Source of the DNA: Pseudomonadota bacterium | GTDB lineage: Bacteria > Pseudomonadota > Alphaproteobacteria > Acetobacterales > Acetobacteraceae | Assembly: GCA_021826565.1 (NCBI GenBank) | Contig: JAKAZJ010000026.1 | Location: 1 to 10,723 of the forward strand | Direction of reading: 5' to 3' | DNA: 10,723 bases | Shown here: positions 1 through 9,291 of the stretch, in pieces | Layout: every line of letters starts with the position of its first letter | Position numbering within the stretch: position 1 is the stretch's first letter | Made by a program: the position numbers and the translations under genes | Notes under the pieces: model-generated | Databases searched by the model: none | What the model saw: only the letters and a program-made list of their open reading frames with translations | What the model was told of the DNA's origin: nothing

Positions 1-2175
<2,175 letters not shown>

Positions 2176-2182
2176 GGGCGCC

Positions 2183-3379
2183 ATGAACATCCATGAATAC
2201 CAGGGCAAAGAGCTGCTGCGCCGCTATGGCGTGGCGGTGCTGGACGGGCATGTCGCCTGGACCCCCGACGAGGCCGCCGCGGCTGCGGCGAAGCTGCCCG
2301 GCCCCGTCTATGTGGTGAAATCGCAGATCCACGCCGGCGGGCGCGGCGCCGGCCGCTTCGCCGACGACCCGGGTGGGAAAGGCGGCGTGCGCTTGGCCCG
2401 CTCCGTCGAGGAGGTGCGCGCCGCCGCGGCGGCCATGCTGGGCCACGTCCTGGTCACCAAGCAGACCGGCCCGGCCGGGCGCAAGGTGCATCGGGTCTAT
2501 ATCGAGGCCGGCTGCGATATCGCTCGCGAACTATACCTGTCGCTGCTGGTCGATCGGGCCTCTGGCCGGATCACCATTGTCGCCTCGGCCGAGGGCGGCA
2601 TGGAGATCGAAGATGTCGCGGCCCGCGCGCCGGAAAAAATCCTGCGCGTGGCGGTGGATCCAGCCGCCGGGTTCTTCCCGTTCCAGGCCCGCCGCCTCGG
2701 TTTCGGTCTGGGCCTGACGGCGGCGCAAGTCGGTGCATTCACGAAATTCGTGGGCGCGATGTATGCGGCGTTCACCGCGCTCGATTGCGCCATCGTCGAG
2801 ATCAACCCGCTGGTGGTCACCGGCGCCGGCGCGGTGGTGGCGCTGGATGCCAAGGTCAGCTTCGATGACAACGCGCTGTTCCGCCACGCCGAGCTGGAAG
2901 CGCTGCGCGATGAGGCCGAGGAAGACCCGAAGGAGCTGGAAGCCGCCAAGCATGCGCTGAATTACGTCACCCTGGACGGCACCATCGGCTGCATGGTCAA
3001 CGGGGCCGGCCTGGCGATGGCGACCATGGACATCATCAAGCTGTATGGCGCGGCACCGGCCAATTTCCTGGACGTGGGCGGCGGCGCGACGGCGGAACGG
3101 GTTACGGCGGCGTTCAAGATCATCCTGTCGGACCCGCATGTGGAGGGGATCCTGGTCAACATCTTCGGCGGCATCATGCGCTGTGACGTGATTGCCGAGG
3201 GCGTGGTGCTGGCGGCCCGCGAAGTGAAATTATCGGTCCCGCTGGTGGTGCGGCTGGAAGGCACGAATGTGGCGCAAGGCAAGGCGATCCTGGCCAAATC
3301 GGGACTGCCGATCATCGCTGCCGACAATCTGGCGGATGCCGCGGAAAAAGTGGTCCGCGCCGTGAAGGAGGCCGCATAA
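2183..3379 (+). CDS. sucC: Succinyl-CoA synthetase (ADP-forming), beta subunit
   Basis: This 398-residue subunit carries the nucleotide-binding ATP-grasp domain. With SucD it converts succinyl-CoA to succinate while making ATP or GTP. The start [12 protein letters not shown] is the family N-terminus. K46 and the AGGRG turn (51-55) form the nucleotide site; E206-I-N-P and D222 fit the Mg ligands; [11 protein letters not shown] (269-279), LDVGGGA (296-302) and GGIMRCD (329-335) belong to the C-terminal CoA-ligase domain that meets the alpha subunit. Compared with the E. coli protein there is a loop of about 9 extra residues (roughly 56-64) after GGRG, which I recall from other alphaproteobacterial SucC. 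A GAGGG (2174-2178), overlapping the mdh stop, lies 4 nt before the ATG. The stop overlaps the sucD start by one base (TAATG). Confidence 0.97.
   Translation: MNIHEYQGKELLRRYGVAVLDGHVAWTPDEAAAAAAKLPGPVYVVKSQIHAGGRGAGRFADDPGGKGGVRLARSVEEVRAAAAAMLGHVLVTKQTGPAGRKVHRVYIEAGCDIARELYLSLLVDRASGRITIVASAEGGMEIEDVAARAPEKILRVAVDPAAGFFPFQARRLGFGLGLTAAQVGAFTKFVGAMYAAFTALDCAIVEINPLVVTGAGAVVALDAKVSFDDNALFRHAELEALRDEAEEDPKELEAAKHALNYVTLDGTIGCMVNGAGLAMATMDIIKLYGAAPANFLDVGGGATAERVTAAFKIILSDPHVEGILVNIFGGIMRCDVIAEGVVLAAREVKLSVPLVVRLEGTNVAQGKAILAKSGLPIIAADNLADAAEKVVRAVKEAA
3365..3371 (+). promoter_or_regulatory. Strong sucD ribosome-binding site inside sucC
   Basis: AAGGAGG, close to the ideal anti-16S complement, lies 7 nt before the sucD ATG and within the last codons of sucC (Lys-Glu-Ala). 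With the TAATG junction it suggests translational coupling that keeps the two subunits in balance. Confidence 0.75.
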
Positions 3380-4254
3380 TGGCGATCCTCGTCGACGCCA
3401 GCACCCGCGTGATCTGCCAGGGGTTCACCGGCGCGCAGGGCACGTTCCACTCGGAACAGGCGATCGCCTACGGCACGCGCATGACCGGCGGCGTGACCCC
3501 GGGCAAGGGCGGTTCGACTCATCTCGGCCTGCCGGTGTTCGATACCGTGGCGCAGGCGCATGAGACGGTGGGCGCGGATGCCTCTGTCATCTACGTCCCG
3601 CCGCCGTATGCAGCGGACGCAATCCTGGAAGCGATCGAGGCCGAAATCCCGCTGGTGATCTGCATCACCGAAGGCATCCCGGTCCTGGACATGGTGCGGG
3701 TGAAGCGGGCGTTGACCGGTTCGAAATCGCGCCTGATCGGACCGAATTGCCCGGGGGTAATCACGCCTGGGGCGTGCAAGATCGGCATCATGCCCGGGCA
3801 TATCCATAAGCCGGGATCAGTTGGGATCGTGTCGCGCTCGGGCACCCTCACCTACGAGGCTGTGGCACAGACCACCGCGGCGGGGCTGGGACAAAGCTCC
3901 TGCGTGGGGATCGGCGGGGACCCCGTGAAGGGAACCGATTTCATCGAGGTCCTGGAGATGTTCCTGGCCGATCCGGCGACGAAGCAGATCGTGATGATCG
4001 GCGAGATCGGCGGGCAGAGCGAGATCGAGGCCGCCGAGTTCCTGGCCCGCTCGCCGGTGAAAAAGCCGACGGTGGGCTTCATCGCCGGGGCGACGGCGCC
4101 GCCGGGACGGCGCATGGGCCACGCTGGCGCGGTCATCAGCGGCGGGCGGGATACCGCGGCGGCGAAGATGGAGGCGATGCGGGCGGCCGGAATCCGCGTG
4201 TCGGAAAGCCCGGCGGCCCTGGGATCGACGATGCTGGATCTGCTTCGGGGGTGA
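3379..4254 (+). CDS. sucD: Succinyl-CoA synthetase, alpha subunit
   Basis: This 291-residue alpha subunit binds CoA and carries the histidine phosphorylated during the reaction. The CoA-binding N-terminal Rossmann fold shows [10 protein letters not shown] (15-24), GGVTPGKGG (37-45) and [10 protein letters not shown] (71-80). GPNCPG is at 121-126 and SRSGTLTYE at 152-160. The phosphohistidine is H248 in GHAGA (247-251), followed by the conserved ISGG at 253-256. Length and motif order are normal for the family and all key residues are present. The start is fixed by AAGGAGG 7 nt upstream and the TAATG overlap with sucC. In the usual alphaproteobacterial order sucA would follow; here a tetR-like gene begins 52 nt downstream instead. 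No clear terminator is visible after the stop, so read-through into the regulator gene is possible. Confidence 0.97.
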   Translation: MAILVDASTRVICQGFTGAQGTFHSEQAIAYGTRMTGGVTPGKGGSTHLGLPVFDTVAQAHETVGADASVIYVPPPYAADAILEAIEAEIPLVICITEGIPVLDMVRVKRALTGSKSRLIGPNCPGVITPGACKIGIMPGHIHKPGSVGIVSRSGTLTYEAVAQTTAAGLGQSSCVGIGGDPVKGTDFIEVLEMFLADPATKQIVMIGEIGGQSEIEAAEFLARSPVKKPTVGFIAGATAPPGRRMGHAGAVISGGRDTAAAKMEAMRAAGIRVSESPAALGSTMLDLLRG

Positions 4255-4267
4255 ACCCGCGCCGTGC

Positions 4268-4296
4268 TTGCGCCGACGCCGTGCCGGTGATGTAAG
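4268..4296 (+). promoter_or_regulatory. Possible tetR promoter giving a near-leaderless mRNA
   Basis: TTGCGC (4268-4273) and TGTAAG (4291-4296) have an ideal 17-nt spacing; the -10 matches the consensus at 4 of 6 positions and the -35 at 3 of 6. Transcription would begin about 4303, only a few bases before the ATG at 4307. That would fit the absence of a Shine-Dalgarno sequence there. Confidence 0.35.
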
Positions 4297-4308
4297 CCTC
4301 GATCACAT
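4287..4308. promoter_or_regulatory. Degenerate second copy of the operator at the tetR start
   Basis: The stretch begins GTGATGTAAG and ends ATCACAT. Read against the complementary strand of the perfect palindrome at 5019-5045, about 18 of 23 aligned positions agree with one single-base gap. Its own outer arms GTGAT (4287-4291) and ATCAC (4302-4306) are inverted repeats. It covers the candidate -10 box and the first bases of the tetR start codon, as expected for an autorepression site. Alignment was by eye. Confidence 0.45.
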
Positions 4309-4969
4309 GACCTGGTCCAGACATGGCCCCGGCGCCGATCGCCGCGGCTATCACCACGGCAATCTGCGTGAGGCGCTGATCGAGGCCGCGCTCGCGCTGA
4401 TCGCCGTGCACGGCCCCGGCGGTTTCACCGTGGCCGAGGCCGCGCGCCGTGCCGGCGTCAGCCCCGCCGCGCCCTATCGGCATTTCCGCGATGCCGAGGC
4501 CCTGCTCGCAGAGATCGCGCGGCGCGGATTCGAGCAGCTGGAAGCCGCGCTCACCGCCGCCTGGCAGGACGGGCGGCCCGATCCGGTCAGTGCCTTCGAA
4601 GCGCTCGGCCGCGCCTATCTCGGCTTCGCACGCGCCGAGCCGGCCCAATACGCGGCGATGTTCGAGACCGATATCGCCACCGAGGAATACCCGAGCCTGG
4701 CCGCGGCTGCCGATCGCGCCTTCGCGGCAATGCGTCTGGCGGCCGAACGCCTCACCGGGAGCCTGCCGGCGCGCAACCGACCGCCCGCGCTGATGATGGC
4801 GCTGCATGTCTGGGCGATGTCGCACGGCATCGCCTCCCTGTTCTGCCGGCCCGACCGGGCGCGGCGGCCCTTGCCGATGGCGCCGGAGGAGCTGCTGGAG
4901 GCGGGGGTGCTGCTCTATCTCCAGGGAATCAGGTTGGCGGGCGGGGAATCGCGGCCAAGGGACGTTTGA
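4307..4969 (+). CDS. TetR/AcrR-family regulator with WHG-type C-terminal domain
   Basis: This 220-residue protein has a TetR N-terminal DNA-binding domain. YHHGNLREALIEAAL (15-29) forms the first helix, and the helix-turn-helix is at about 40-60, ending in the typical recognition-helix pattern VSPAAPYRHF (51-60). The C-terminal part, with HVWAMSHGIASLF (167-179), matches the WHG-type ligand/dimer domain (W169, H173, G174). Such proteins usually repress nearby genes and themselves until a small ligand binds; the ligand here is unknown. ATG 4307 is chosen because the helices start shortly after it. A TTG at 4268 in the same frame would add 13 arginine-rich residues of no family character. No good Shine-Dalgarno precedes 4307. 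Flanking sites at 4287-4308 and 5019-5045 suggest autoregulation and control of the downstream DUF2852 gene. It sits where sucA would normally follow sucD. Confidence 0.88.
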   Translation: MTWSRHGPGADRRGYHHGNLREALIEAALALIAVHGPGGFTVAEAARRAGVSPAAPYRHFRDAEALLAEIARRGFEQLEAALTAAWQDGRPDPVSAFEALGRAYLGFARAEPAQYAAMFETDIATEEYPSLAAAADRAFAAMRLAAERLTGSLPARNRPPALMMALHVWAMSHGIASLFCRPDRARRPLPMAPEELLEAGVLLYLQGIRLAGGESRPRDV

Positions 4970-5003
4970 CCGGGGGGCATTTGATCGGGGCCTCTTGACA
5001 GGA
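4959..5003 (+). repeat. Imperfect 15-bp tandem repeats at the tetR 3' end
   Basis: Three related units are centred on TTTGAC (4965-4970), TTTGAT (4980-4985) and CTTGAC (4994-4999), each followed by a CGG or AGG and separated by about 15 and 14 bp. The first unit contains the tetR stop codon (4967-4969) and the last supplies the TTGACA -35 box of the next gene. Confidence 0.5.
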
Positions 5004-5022
5004 TGTTTGGCCGTCATAAATG
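4995..5022 (+). promoter_or_regulatory. Promoter of the DUF2852 gene
   Basis: A perfect TTGACA (4995-5000) is followed after 16 nt by TAAATG (5017-5022), a 3 of 6 match to TATAAT; other registers are no better. This short interval is visibly richer in A and T than its surroundings. The -10 region runs into the left arm of the palindrome at 5019-5045, so a repressor bound there would block RNA polymerase. Confidence 0.55.
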
Positions 5023-5045
5023 TGAATGTGCCTTACATTCACATT
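5019..5045. promoter_or_regulatory. Perfect palindromic operator, probable TetR-type site
   Basis: AATGTGAATGT (5019-5029) and ACATTCACATT (5035-5045) are exact reverse complements, separated by GCCTT. A 27-bp site with 11-bp arms is in the usual size range for TetR-family operators. It overlaps the -10 region and ends 13 nt before the DUF2852 start codon. The adjacent upstream gene encodes a TetR-family protein, and a similar degenerate site covers that gene's own start. The pairing of regulator and site is inference; the palindrome is directly visible. Confidence 0.8.
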
Positions 5046-5058
5046 GAGGCCTGAAACA

Positions 5059-5646
5059 ATGCACGCAGCCGATCACTCTGCCGCTGGCGCGCCGGGCTGG
5101 CATCCCGGTTGGCATCGAGGCTTGCACGGGGCGATGACGTCCGGCCCGCCTTGGCGGTCGCCCGGTTCATCCCATTGGGGTCCCCCATGGGGATCGGGAT
5201 TCTCGGTTCGCCATGTCCTGCACGCGGGCCCGTTCTGGATCCTTGCGGTGGTTCTCGGCTTCATCGTCTGGTGGCCGATCGGACTCGCAGCACTTCTGTT
5301 CGGTTTTGGGAGACGCATCATGGGTTGCGGATGGCATCAGCGCCGGGCAATGGCGCAGACGGGAACGGGTTATGGCGGCTCGGAGCCGGAACGGCACCAC
5401 GCGCCCTGGTCGGGCTGGGGCGGCTGCCGTGGCCGTGCCGAGGCGATGCCGCCGAGCGGTAACCGTGCCTTCGACGAGTACCGCGCCGACACTCTGCGCC
5501 GGCTGGAGGACGAGCAGAAGGAGTTCGCAACGTTCCTCGACCGCCTGCGTTTCGCCCGCGACAAGGCCGAGTTCGACGCCTTCGTGGAGGAGCGTCGCCG
5601 CCCGCCCGCCCCGTCGGAACCCGCGGCCGACGCGCCGCCCGCCTGA
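5059..5646 (+). CDS. DUF2852-family small membrane protein
   Basis: This 195-residue protein has three parts. The N-terminal 57 residues are rich in Gly, Trp, His and Pro, with eight His (2, 6, 15, 19, 23, 39, 52, 55). One strongly hydrophobic membrane segment runs from about 58 to 83 (PFWILAVVLGFIVWWPIGLAALLFGF). A hydrophilic region follows, with a charged helix at 136-181 of the form FDEYRADTLRRLEDEQ...FLDRLRFARDKAEFDAF, then a Pro/Ala tail. The WWPIGLA membrane motif and the FDEYR...RLRxAxDKxEFDxF helix are what I recognise as DUF2852, an alphaproteobacterial family of unknown function. The ATG at 5059 is preferred, with GAGG 9 nt upstream; an in-frame ATG at 5026 lies inside the operator palindrome and is probably upstream of or at the transcript start. 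Repression by the upstream TetR protein is likely. Metal binding by the His-rich end is possible but untested. Confidence 0.82.
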   Translation: MHAADHSAAGAPGWHPGWHRGLHGAMTSGPPWRSPGSSHWGPPWGSGFSVRHVLHAGPFWILAVVLGFIVWWPIGLAALLFGFGRRIMGCGWHQRRAMAQTGTGYGGSEPERHHAPWSGWGGCRGRAEAMPPSGNRAFDEYRADTLRRLEDEQKEFATFLDRLRFARDKAEFDAFVEERRRPPAPSEPAADAPPA

Positions 5647-5654
5647 ACCGCGTA

Positions 5655-5703
5655 GGCAAGCCGCCGCCCGCGCCGGCCTTGGCCGCGCGCGGGCGCGGTT
5701 GCC
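5655..5703 (+). terminator. Long hairpin after the DUF2852 gene
   Basis: The hairpin starts 9 nt after the stop codon. GGCAA (5655-5659) pairs with TTGCC (5699-5703), CCGC (5661-5664) with GCGG (5695-5698), GCCCGCGC (5666-5673) with GCGCGGGC (5687-5694), and CGGC (5674-5677) with GCCG (5682-5685) around a 4-nt loop. There are only three single-base bulges and about 21 base pairs, nearly all G-C. No T-run follows, so it may act as a weak or Rho-assisted terminator or protect the 3' end of the mRNA. Confidence 0.6.
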
Positions 5704-5942
5704 TTCGCCAGCCGCTTGTTCCGATCGCACTTATCCGCGAGTGACGGCAGATCGCGAGACGTATCGCCCGCTGCCAGAGCCCGCACGGTCCTCGGCGCCC
5801 AACTCCTCGGCGCCCCGGTCCTGGGCACGCGGATGGCGGCGGCGCCGGCCAGGGCGCCGTTGCGCCGCACCCGACCTTCGTGCTTCTTTAACCGGTTCCC
5901 TTGTATCCGCATCCCTGTCCCACGGGACGGAGCCGGCCGGTC
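5704..5942. other. Non-coding interval between the DUF2852 and DUF29 genes
   Basis: I see no convincing gene on either strand. Open frames exist, including a TTG-initiated 76-codon plus-strand frame (5716-5946) whose stop overlaps the DUF29 start as ATGA. They are arginine-rich, lack ribosome sites and have no recognisable family. The interval contains a short tandem repeat (5789-5830). It becomes slightly more A/T-rich at about 5880-5910, where a promoter for the DUF29 gene might lie, but I could not define -35 and -10 boxes. Confidence 0.55.
5789..5830 (+). repeat. Three-unit 15-bp tandem repeat
   Basis: TCCTCGGCGCCC occurs exactly at 5789-5800 and 5804-5815. A diverged third unit, TCCTGGGCACGC, is at 5819-5830, keeping the 15-bp period. 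It lies in non-coding sequence. A period of 15 keeps reading frame, so it could be the relic of a coding repeat or a slippage product. Confidence 0.75.
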
Positions 5943-6332
5943 ATGAACAAACCGCTGCACGACGTCGATTTCCTCCATTGGACCATCGCCCAGGCCGCCG
6001 CGCTTCGGCATGCCGGGACGATGCGGATCAACACGCCCGACCCGATCGACTGGGAGAGCGTGGCCGAGGAGATCGCGTCCCTGGGTCGGTCCGAGCGCGC
6101 CGGGTGGTTGGACCCGATCGACACGCAGCGCCGCGAGATCCGTCGTTTGCTGAAGGATAGCCCCAGCCTGAAACGCGAGGTCTCGTCGTTGGTCACGGAT
6201 GAACTTCCGGACGTCCGTCGCACGATCGCCCGCGCCGCCGCCCGCCATAATGAGACGCTTTCGGCCGACCCCACCAGCCTTGTTTTCGACGCAGATCAGG
6301 TCCTGGACGAATCCTACCCGCCGGAGCCTTGA
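5943..6332 (+). CDS. DUF29-family protein, apparently lacking its central segment
   Basis: This 129-residue protein opens like DUF29: DVDFLHWTIAQAAALR (7-22), IDWESVAEEIASLGRSER (35-52). It ends like DUF29: QRREIRRLLKDSPSLK (62-77), then VTDELPDVRRTIARAAAR and FDADQVLDESYPPEP. In members I recall, the LGRSE-K/R motif is followed by a hydrophobic helix (type LAVLLxHLLKWQ) and a basic stretch before SWxxTIxxQRxEI. Here only about nine residues (53-61) join the two halves, so roughly 25-30 central residues seem to be missing in frame. The function of DUF29 is unknown. The ATG at 5943 has GGAG 10 nt upstream; a TTG at 5901 in frame is less likely. It is 92 nt upstream of sucA on the same strand. 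It may be a working short variant or a decaying copy. Confidence 0.78.
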   Translation: MNKPLHDVDFLHWTIAQAAALRHAGTMRINTPDPIDWESVAEEIASLGRSERAGWLDPIDTQRREIRRLLKDSPSLKREVSSLVTDELPDVRRTIARAAARHNETLSADPTSLVFDADQVLDESYPPEP

Positions 6333-6412
6333 CCGTCCCCCCGCCCTGCGCCACGTGACCGCCGTTGAACCCGGCCGCGCCCCCGCGTCCGGATAGTGCC
6401 CGCATGACCCGC

Positions 6413-6417
6413 AAGGA
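6413..6417 (+). promoter_or_regulatory. Ribosome-binding site that selects the sucA start
   Basis: AAGGA lies 7 nt before the ATG at 6425. The other in-frame candidates, ATG 6404 and TTG 6365, have no comparable site, and the family N-terminus MAGVD begins at 6425. Confidence 0.6.
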
Positions 6418-6424
6418 CCCAACC

Positions 6425-9259
6425 ATGGCTGGCGTCGATCTTCTTGCCTCCGCCGTCACCGGCGCGAACGCCGCCTTCCTCGGTGCAACCTACGCCAGCT
6501 GGGCCGCCGATCCCGCATCCGTCGATCCCAGCTTCGCCGCGCTGTTCGCCGCGCTGGATGAGGACACGCGCGCGGTGATCGAGGACGCGACCGGCGCGTC
6601 CTGGACCCCGCAGCAAGCGTCCGCGCCCACCCAAGCGGTCCCGGCCGCGCCCGCCGATCTGCGCGGCACCGTGGTCCCGTCGTTGCGCGCCCTGATGTTG
6701 ATCCGCAGCTACCGGGTGCGCGGCCATCTGGAGGCGCGCCTCGATCCGCTCGGTCTTGCCGCGCCGAAGCCGCACCCGGAGCTCGATCCAGCCACCTACG
6801 GCTTCACCGAAGCCGATCTCGACCGGCCGATCTTCATCGACAACGTGCTGGGCCGTGAGACCGCGACACTGCGCGAAATCGTCACGATCCTGCGCGCCAC
6901 CTATTGCGGCGCGATCGGTGTCGAGTTCATGCACATCCAGGACCCGGAACAGAAATCCTGGATCCAGCGGCGGGTGGAGGGTGCGCCTTGGCTCAACGCC
7001 TTCGACGCGGCGGCCAAGCGCGTCATCCTGCGCCAGCTCACCGAAGCGGAAAGCTTCGAGACATTCTGCCAGCGCCGCTACGTCACGACCAAACGCTTCG
7101 GCCTGGAAGGCGGCGAGGTCACCATCCCCGCCATGCACGCGATCATCGCCACCGCGGCGGCCGCGGGCGTGAACGAAGTCGCGATCGGGATGCCGCATCG
7201 CGGGCGCTTGAACACGCTGGTCAACATCGTCCAGAAACCGCTGACCGCGCTGTTCTCCGAGTTTGGCGGCGAGAGCTTCAAGCCCGATTCCGTGCAAGGC
7301 TCGGGCGACGTGAAATACCACCTTGGCACCTCGACAGATATCGAGATCGACGGACGGGCGGTGCATCTTTCGTTGCAGCCGAACCCCTCGCATCTGGAGG
7401 CGGTCGATCCGGTGGTGATCGGCAAGGTCCGCGCGCGCCAGGACGAGGCCGGGGACACCAAGACGCGCCGCTCGGTGATGGCGATCCTGATGCATGGGGA
7501 CGCCGCCTTTGCCGGCCAGGGCCTGGTCTATGAAACCCTGGCGATGAGCCAGCTGATCGGCTACCGCACCGGCGGGACCATTCATATTGTCGTAAACAAC
7601 CAGATCGGTTTTACCACGGTCCCCGCGCACGCATTCTCGGGCCTCTATTGCACCGACGTCGCGAAATCCATCCAGGCGCCGATCCTGCACGTGAACGGTG
7701 ACGATCCCGAGGCGGTGGTGTTCGCCGCCCGCATGGCCGCCGAATACCGCATGGAATTCGGCTGCGATATCGTGCTGGACATCGTCTGCTACCGCCGCCA
7801 CGGCCACAACGAAACCGACGAGCCGGCGTTCACCCAGCCGCTGATGTATCGCGCCATCGCGGCACTTCCGACCACGCGAACGCTGTACGCCGGGCGCCTG
7901 GCCGCCGCGGGCGTCGTCACCGCCGCCGAAGCCCAGGCCATGGCCGACGAACTGACCGCCACACTGGAAGCCGCCAACGCGGCGGCGAAATCCTACAAGC
8001 CCAACAAGGCCGATTGGCTGGAAGGCCACTGGTCGGGCCTGTCGCAACCCGAGGACGACACCGAACGCACCCAGCTTCCCACCGCCGCCGCCCCGGACAT
8101 GTTGCGCGAAGTCGGCGCCGCCCTGGCCCGCGTGCCGGACGGTTTTGCGGTCAATCCCAAGATCGCGCGTCAGCTGGACGCCAAGCGCGCCATGATCGAA
8201 ACCGGGGAGGGCATCGACTGGGCAACCGGCGAGGCGCTCGCCTTCGGCACCCTGCTTGTGGAAGGCCACCGCGTGCGGCTGTCCGGGGAAGACTGCCAGC
8301 GCGGCACGTTCAGCCAGCGTCACGCGGTGCTGATCGACCAAGACAATCAGAACGAATACACGCCGCTGAACAACGTCGCGCCCGGCCAGGCCCGGATCGA
8401 GATCTTCAATTCGCTGCTGTCAGAAGCCGGCGTATTGGGGTTCGAATACGGCTACACCCTGGCCGACCCGCGCACCCTGGTGCTGTGGGAGGGCCAGTTC
8501 GGCGATTTCGCCAACGGCGCGCAAGTCATCATCGACCAGTTCCTGGCGTCGGGCGAATCGAAATGGCTGCGCATGTCCGGCCTGACCCTGCTGCTGCCGC
8601 ACGGATATGAAGGCCAGGGACCGGAACATTCCTCGGCCCGGCCGGAACGCTATCTCCAGCTTTGCGCCGAGCGCAACATGATCGTGTGCAATCTCACCAC
8701 GCCGGCGAACTACTACCACGCGCTGCGTCGCCAGCTGCACCGCAATTTCCGCAAGCCATTGGTGATCTTCACGCCGAAATCGCTGTTGCGCCACAAGCTG
8801 GCGGTCTCGAAGCTGGAGGAATTCGCCACCGGCAGCAGTTTCCGCTTCGTGATCCCCGAGATCGACCCGATCGCGCCACCCGAAACGGTGCGCCGGGTCG
8901 TGATCTGCACCGGCAAGGTCTATTACGATCTGCTCGCGCAGCGGCGTGAGCGCGCGGTCAACGATGTTGCCCTGATCCGCCTGGAACAGCTCTACCCGTT
9001 CCCGGAACGCACGCTGGGCCGAGCGCTCGCGCCCTATCCGAACGCCACCGTGATCTGGTGCCAGGAAGAACCCGAGAACATGGGCGCCTGGTCGTTCGTC
9101 GATCGGCGCATCGAGCGCGTGCTGCTCGGCCTGGAGGGGCATAAGTCGCGCCGCCCGCGCTATGTCGGCCGCACCGAGGCGGCCAGCCCCGCAACCGGCC
9201 TTGCGCGCACGCATCTGGCCGAACAATCGGCCCTGGTCGGCGACGCGCTCGGGTTGTAA
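6425..9259 (+). CDS. sucA: 2-oxoglutarate dehydrogenase E1 component
   Basis: This 944-residue thiamine-diphosphate enzyme decarboxylates 2-oxoglutarate and passes the succinyl group to the lipoyl arm of SucB. The N-terminal E1 helix ([20 protein letters not shown], 13-32) resembles the segment that docks on the complex core. [19 protein letters not shown] (92-110) and [12 protein letters not shown] (160-171) are family landmarks. The active site includes GMPHRGRLN (255-263, H258), [13 protein letters not shown] (358-370), NNQIGFTT (391-398), NGDDPEAV (424-431) and [11 protein letters not shown] (457-467). The transketolase-like domain has [13 protein letters not shown] (621-633) and [12 protein letters not shown] (736-747). 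Length is normal and no active-site residue appears missing. Start 6425 is supported by AAGGA and by family N-termini. sucB follows after 32 nt. Its usual neighbour sucD is 2.2 kb upstream, so it may need its own promoter; I could not identify one with confidence in the 92-nt gap. Confidence 0.97.
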   Translation: MAGVDLLASAVTGANAAFLGATYASWAADPASVDPSFAALFAALDEDTRAVIEDATGASWTPQQASAPTQAVPAAPADLRGTVVPSLRALMLIRSYRVRGHLEARLDPLGLAAPKPHPELDPATYGFTEADLDRPIFIDNVLGRETATLREIVTILRATYCGAIGVEFMHIQDPEQKSWIQRRVEGAPWLNAFDAAAKRVILRQLTEAESFETFCQRRYVTTKRFGLEGGEVTIPAMHAIIATAAAAGVNEVAIGMPHRGRLNTLVNIVQKPLTALFSEFGGESFKPDSVQGSGDVKYHLGTSTDIEIDGRAVHLSLQPNPSHLEAVDPVVIGKVRARQDEAGDTKTRRSVMAILMHGDAAFAGQGLVYETLAMSQLIGYRTGGTIHIVVNNQIGFTTVPAHAFSGLYCTDVAKSIQAPILHVNGDDPEAVVFAARMAAEYRMEFGCDIVLDIVCYRRHGHNETDEPAFTQPLMYRAIAALPTTRTLYAGRLAAAGVVTAAEAQAMADELTATLEAANAAAKSYKPNKADWLEGHWSGLSQPEDDTERTQLPTAAAPDMLREVGAALARVPDGFAVNPKIARQLDAKRAMIETGEGIDWATGEALAFGTLLVEGHRVRLSGEDCQRGTFSQRHAVLIDQDNQNEYTPLNNVAPGQARIEIFNSLLSEAGVLGFEYGYTLADPRTLVLWEGQFGDFANGAQVIIDQFLASGESKWLRMSGLTLLLPHGYEGQGPEHSSARPERYLQLCAERNMIVCNLTTPANYYHALRRQLHRNFRKPLVIFTPKSLLRHKLAVSKLEEFATGSSFRFVIPEIDPIAPPETVRRVVICTGKVYYDLLAQRRERAVNDVALIRLEQLYPFPERTLGRALAPYPNATVIWCQEEPENMGAWSFVDRRIERVLLGLEGHKSRRPRYVGRTEAASPATGLARTHLAEQSALVGDALGL

Positions 9260-9291
9260 GTGCCCCCCACAGCCGGCCACGGAGACAGACG

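Noticed and set aside
4246..4259. Small CGGG/CCCG hairpin as a sucD terminator
   Set aside because: The stem is only 4 bp, overlaps the sucD stop and has no T-run.
5021..5043. TGTGA...TCACA arms as a CRP/FNR-type site
   Set aside because: The half-sites are 13 nt apart rather than the 6 of CRP sites, and the symmetry extends further outward and inward; a TetR-type operator fits better.
5716..5946. A 76-codon frame ending in an ATGA overlap with the DUF29 start
   Set aside because: It needs a TTG start, has no ribosome site, and is Arg/Ala/Pro-rich without family character; the overlap is probably chance.
6365..6397. A sucA promoter made of TTGAAC and GATAGT
   Set aside because: The boxes are 21 nt apart, too far for a normal promoter; alternative registers have poor -10 matches.
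6314..8341. A 675-codon open frame on the minus strand opposite sucA
   Set aside because: It lies antisense to a fully conserved sucA, has no recognisable family motifs, and long antisense frames are expected at this GC content.
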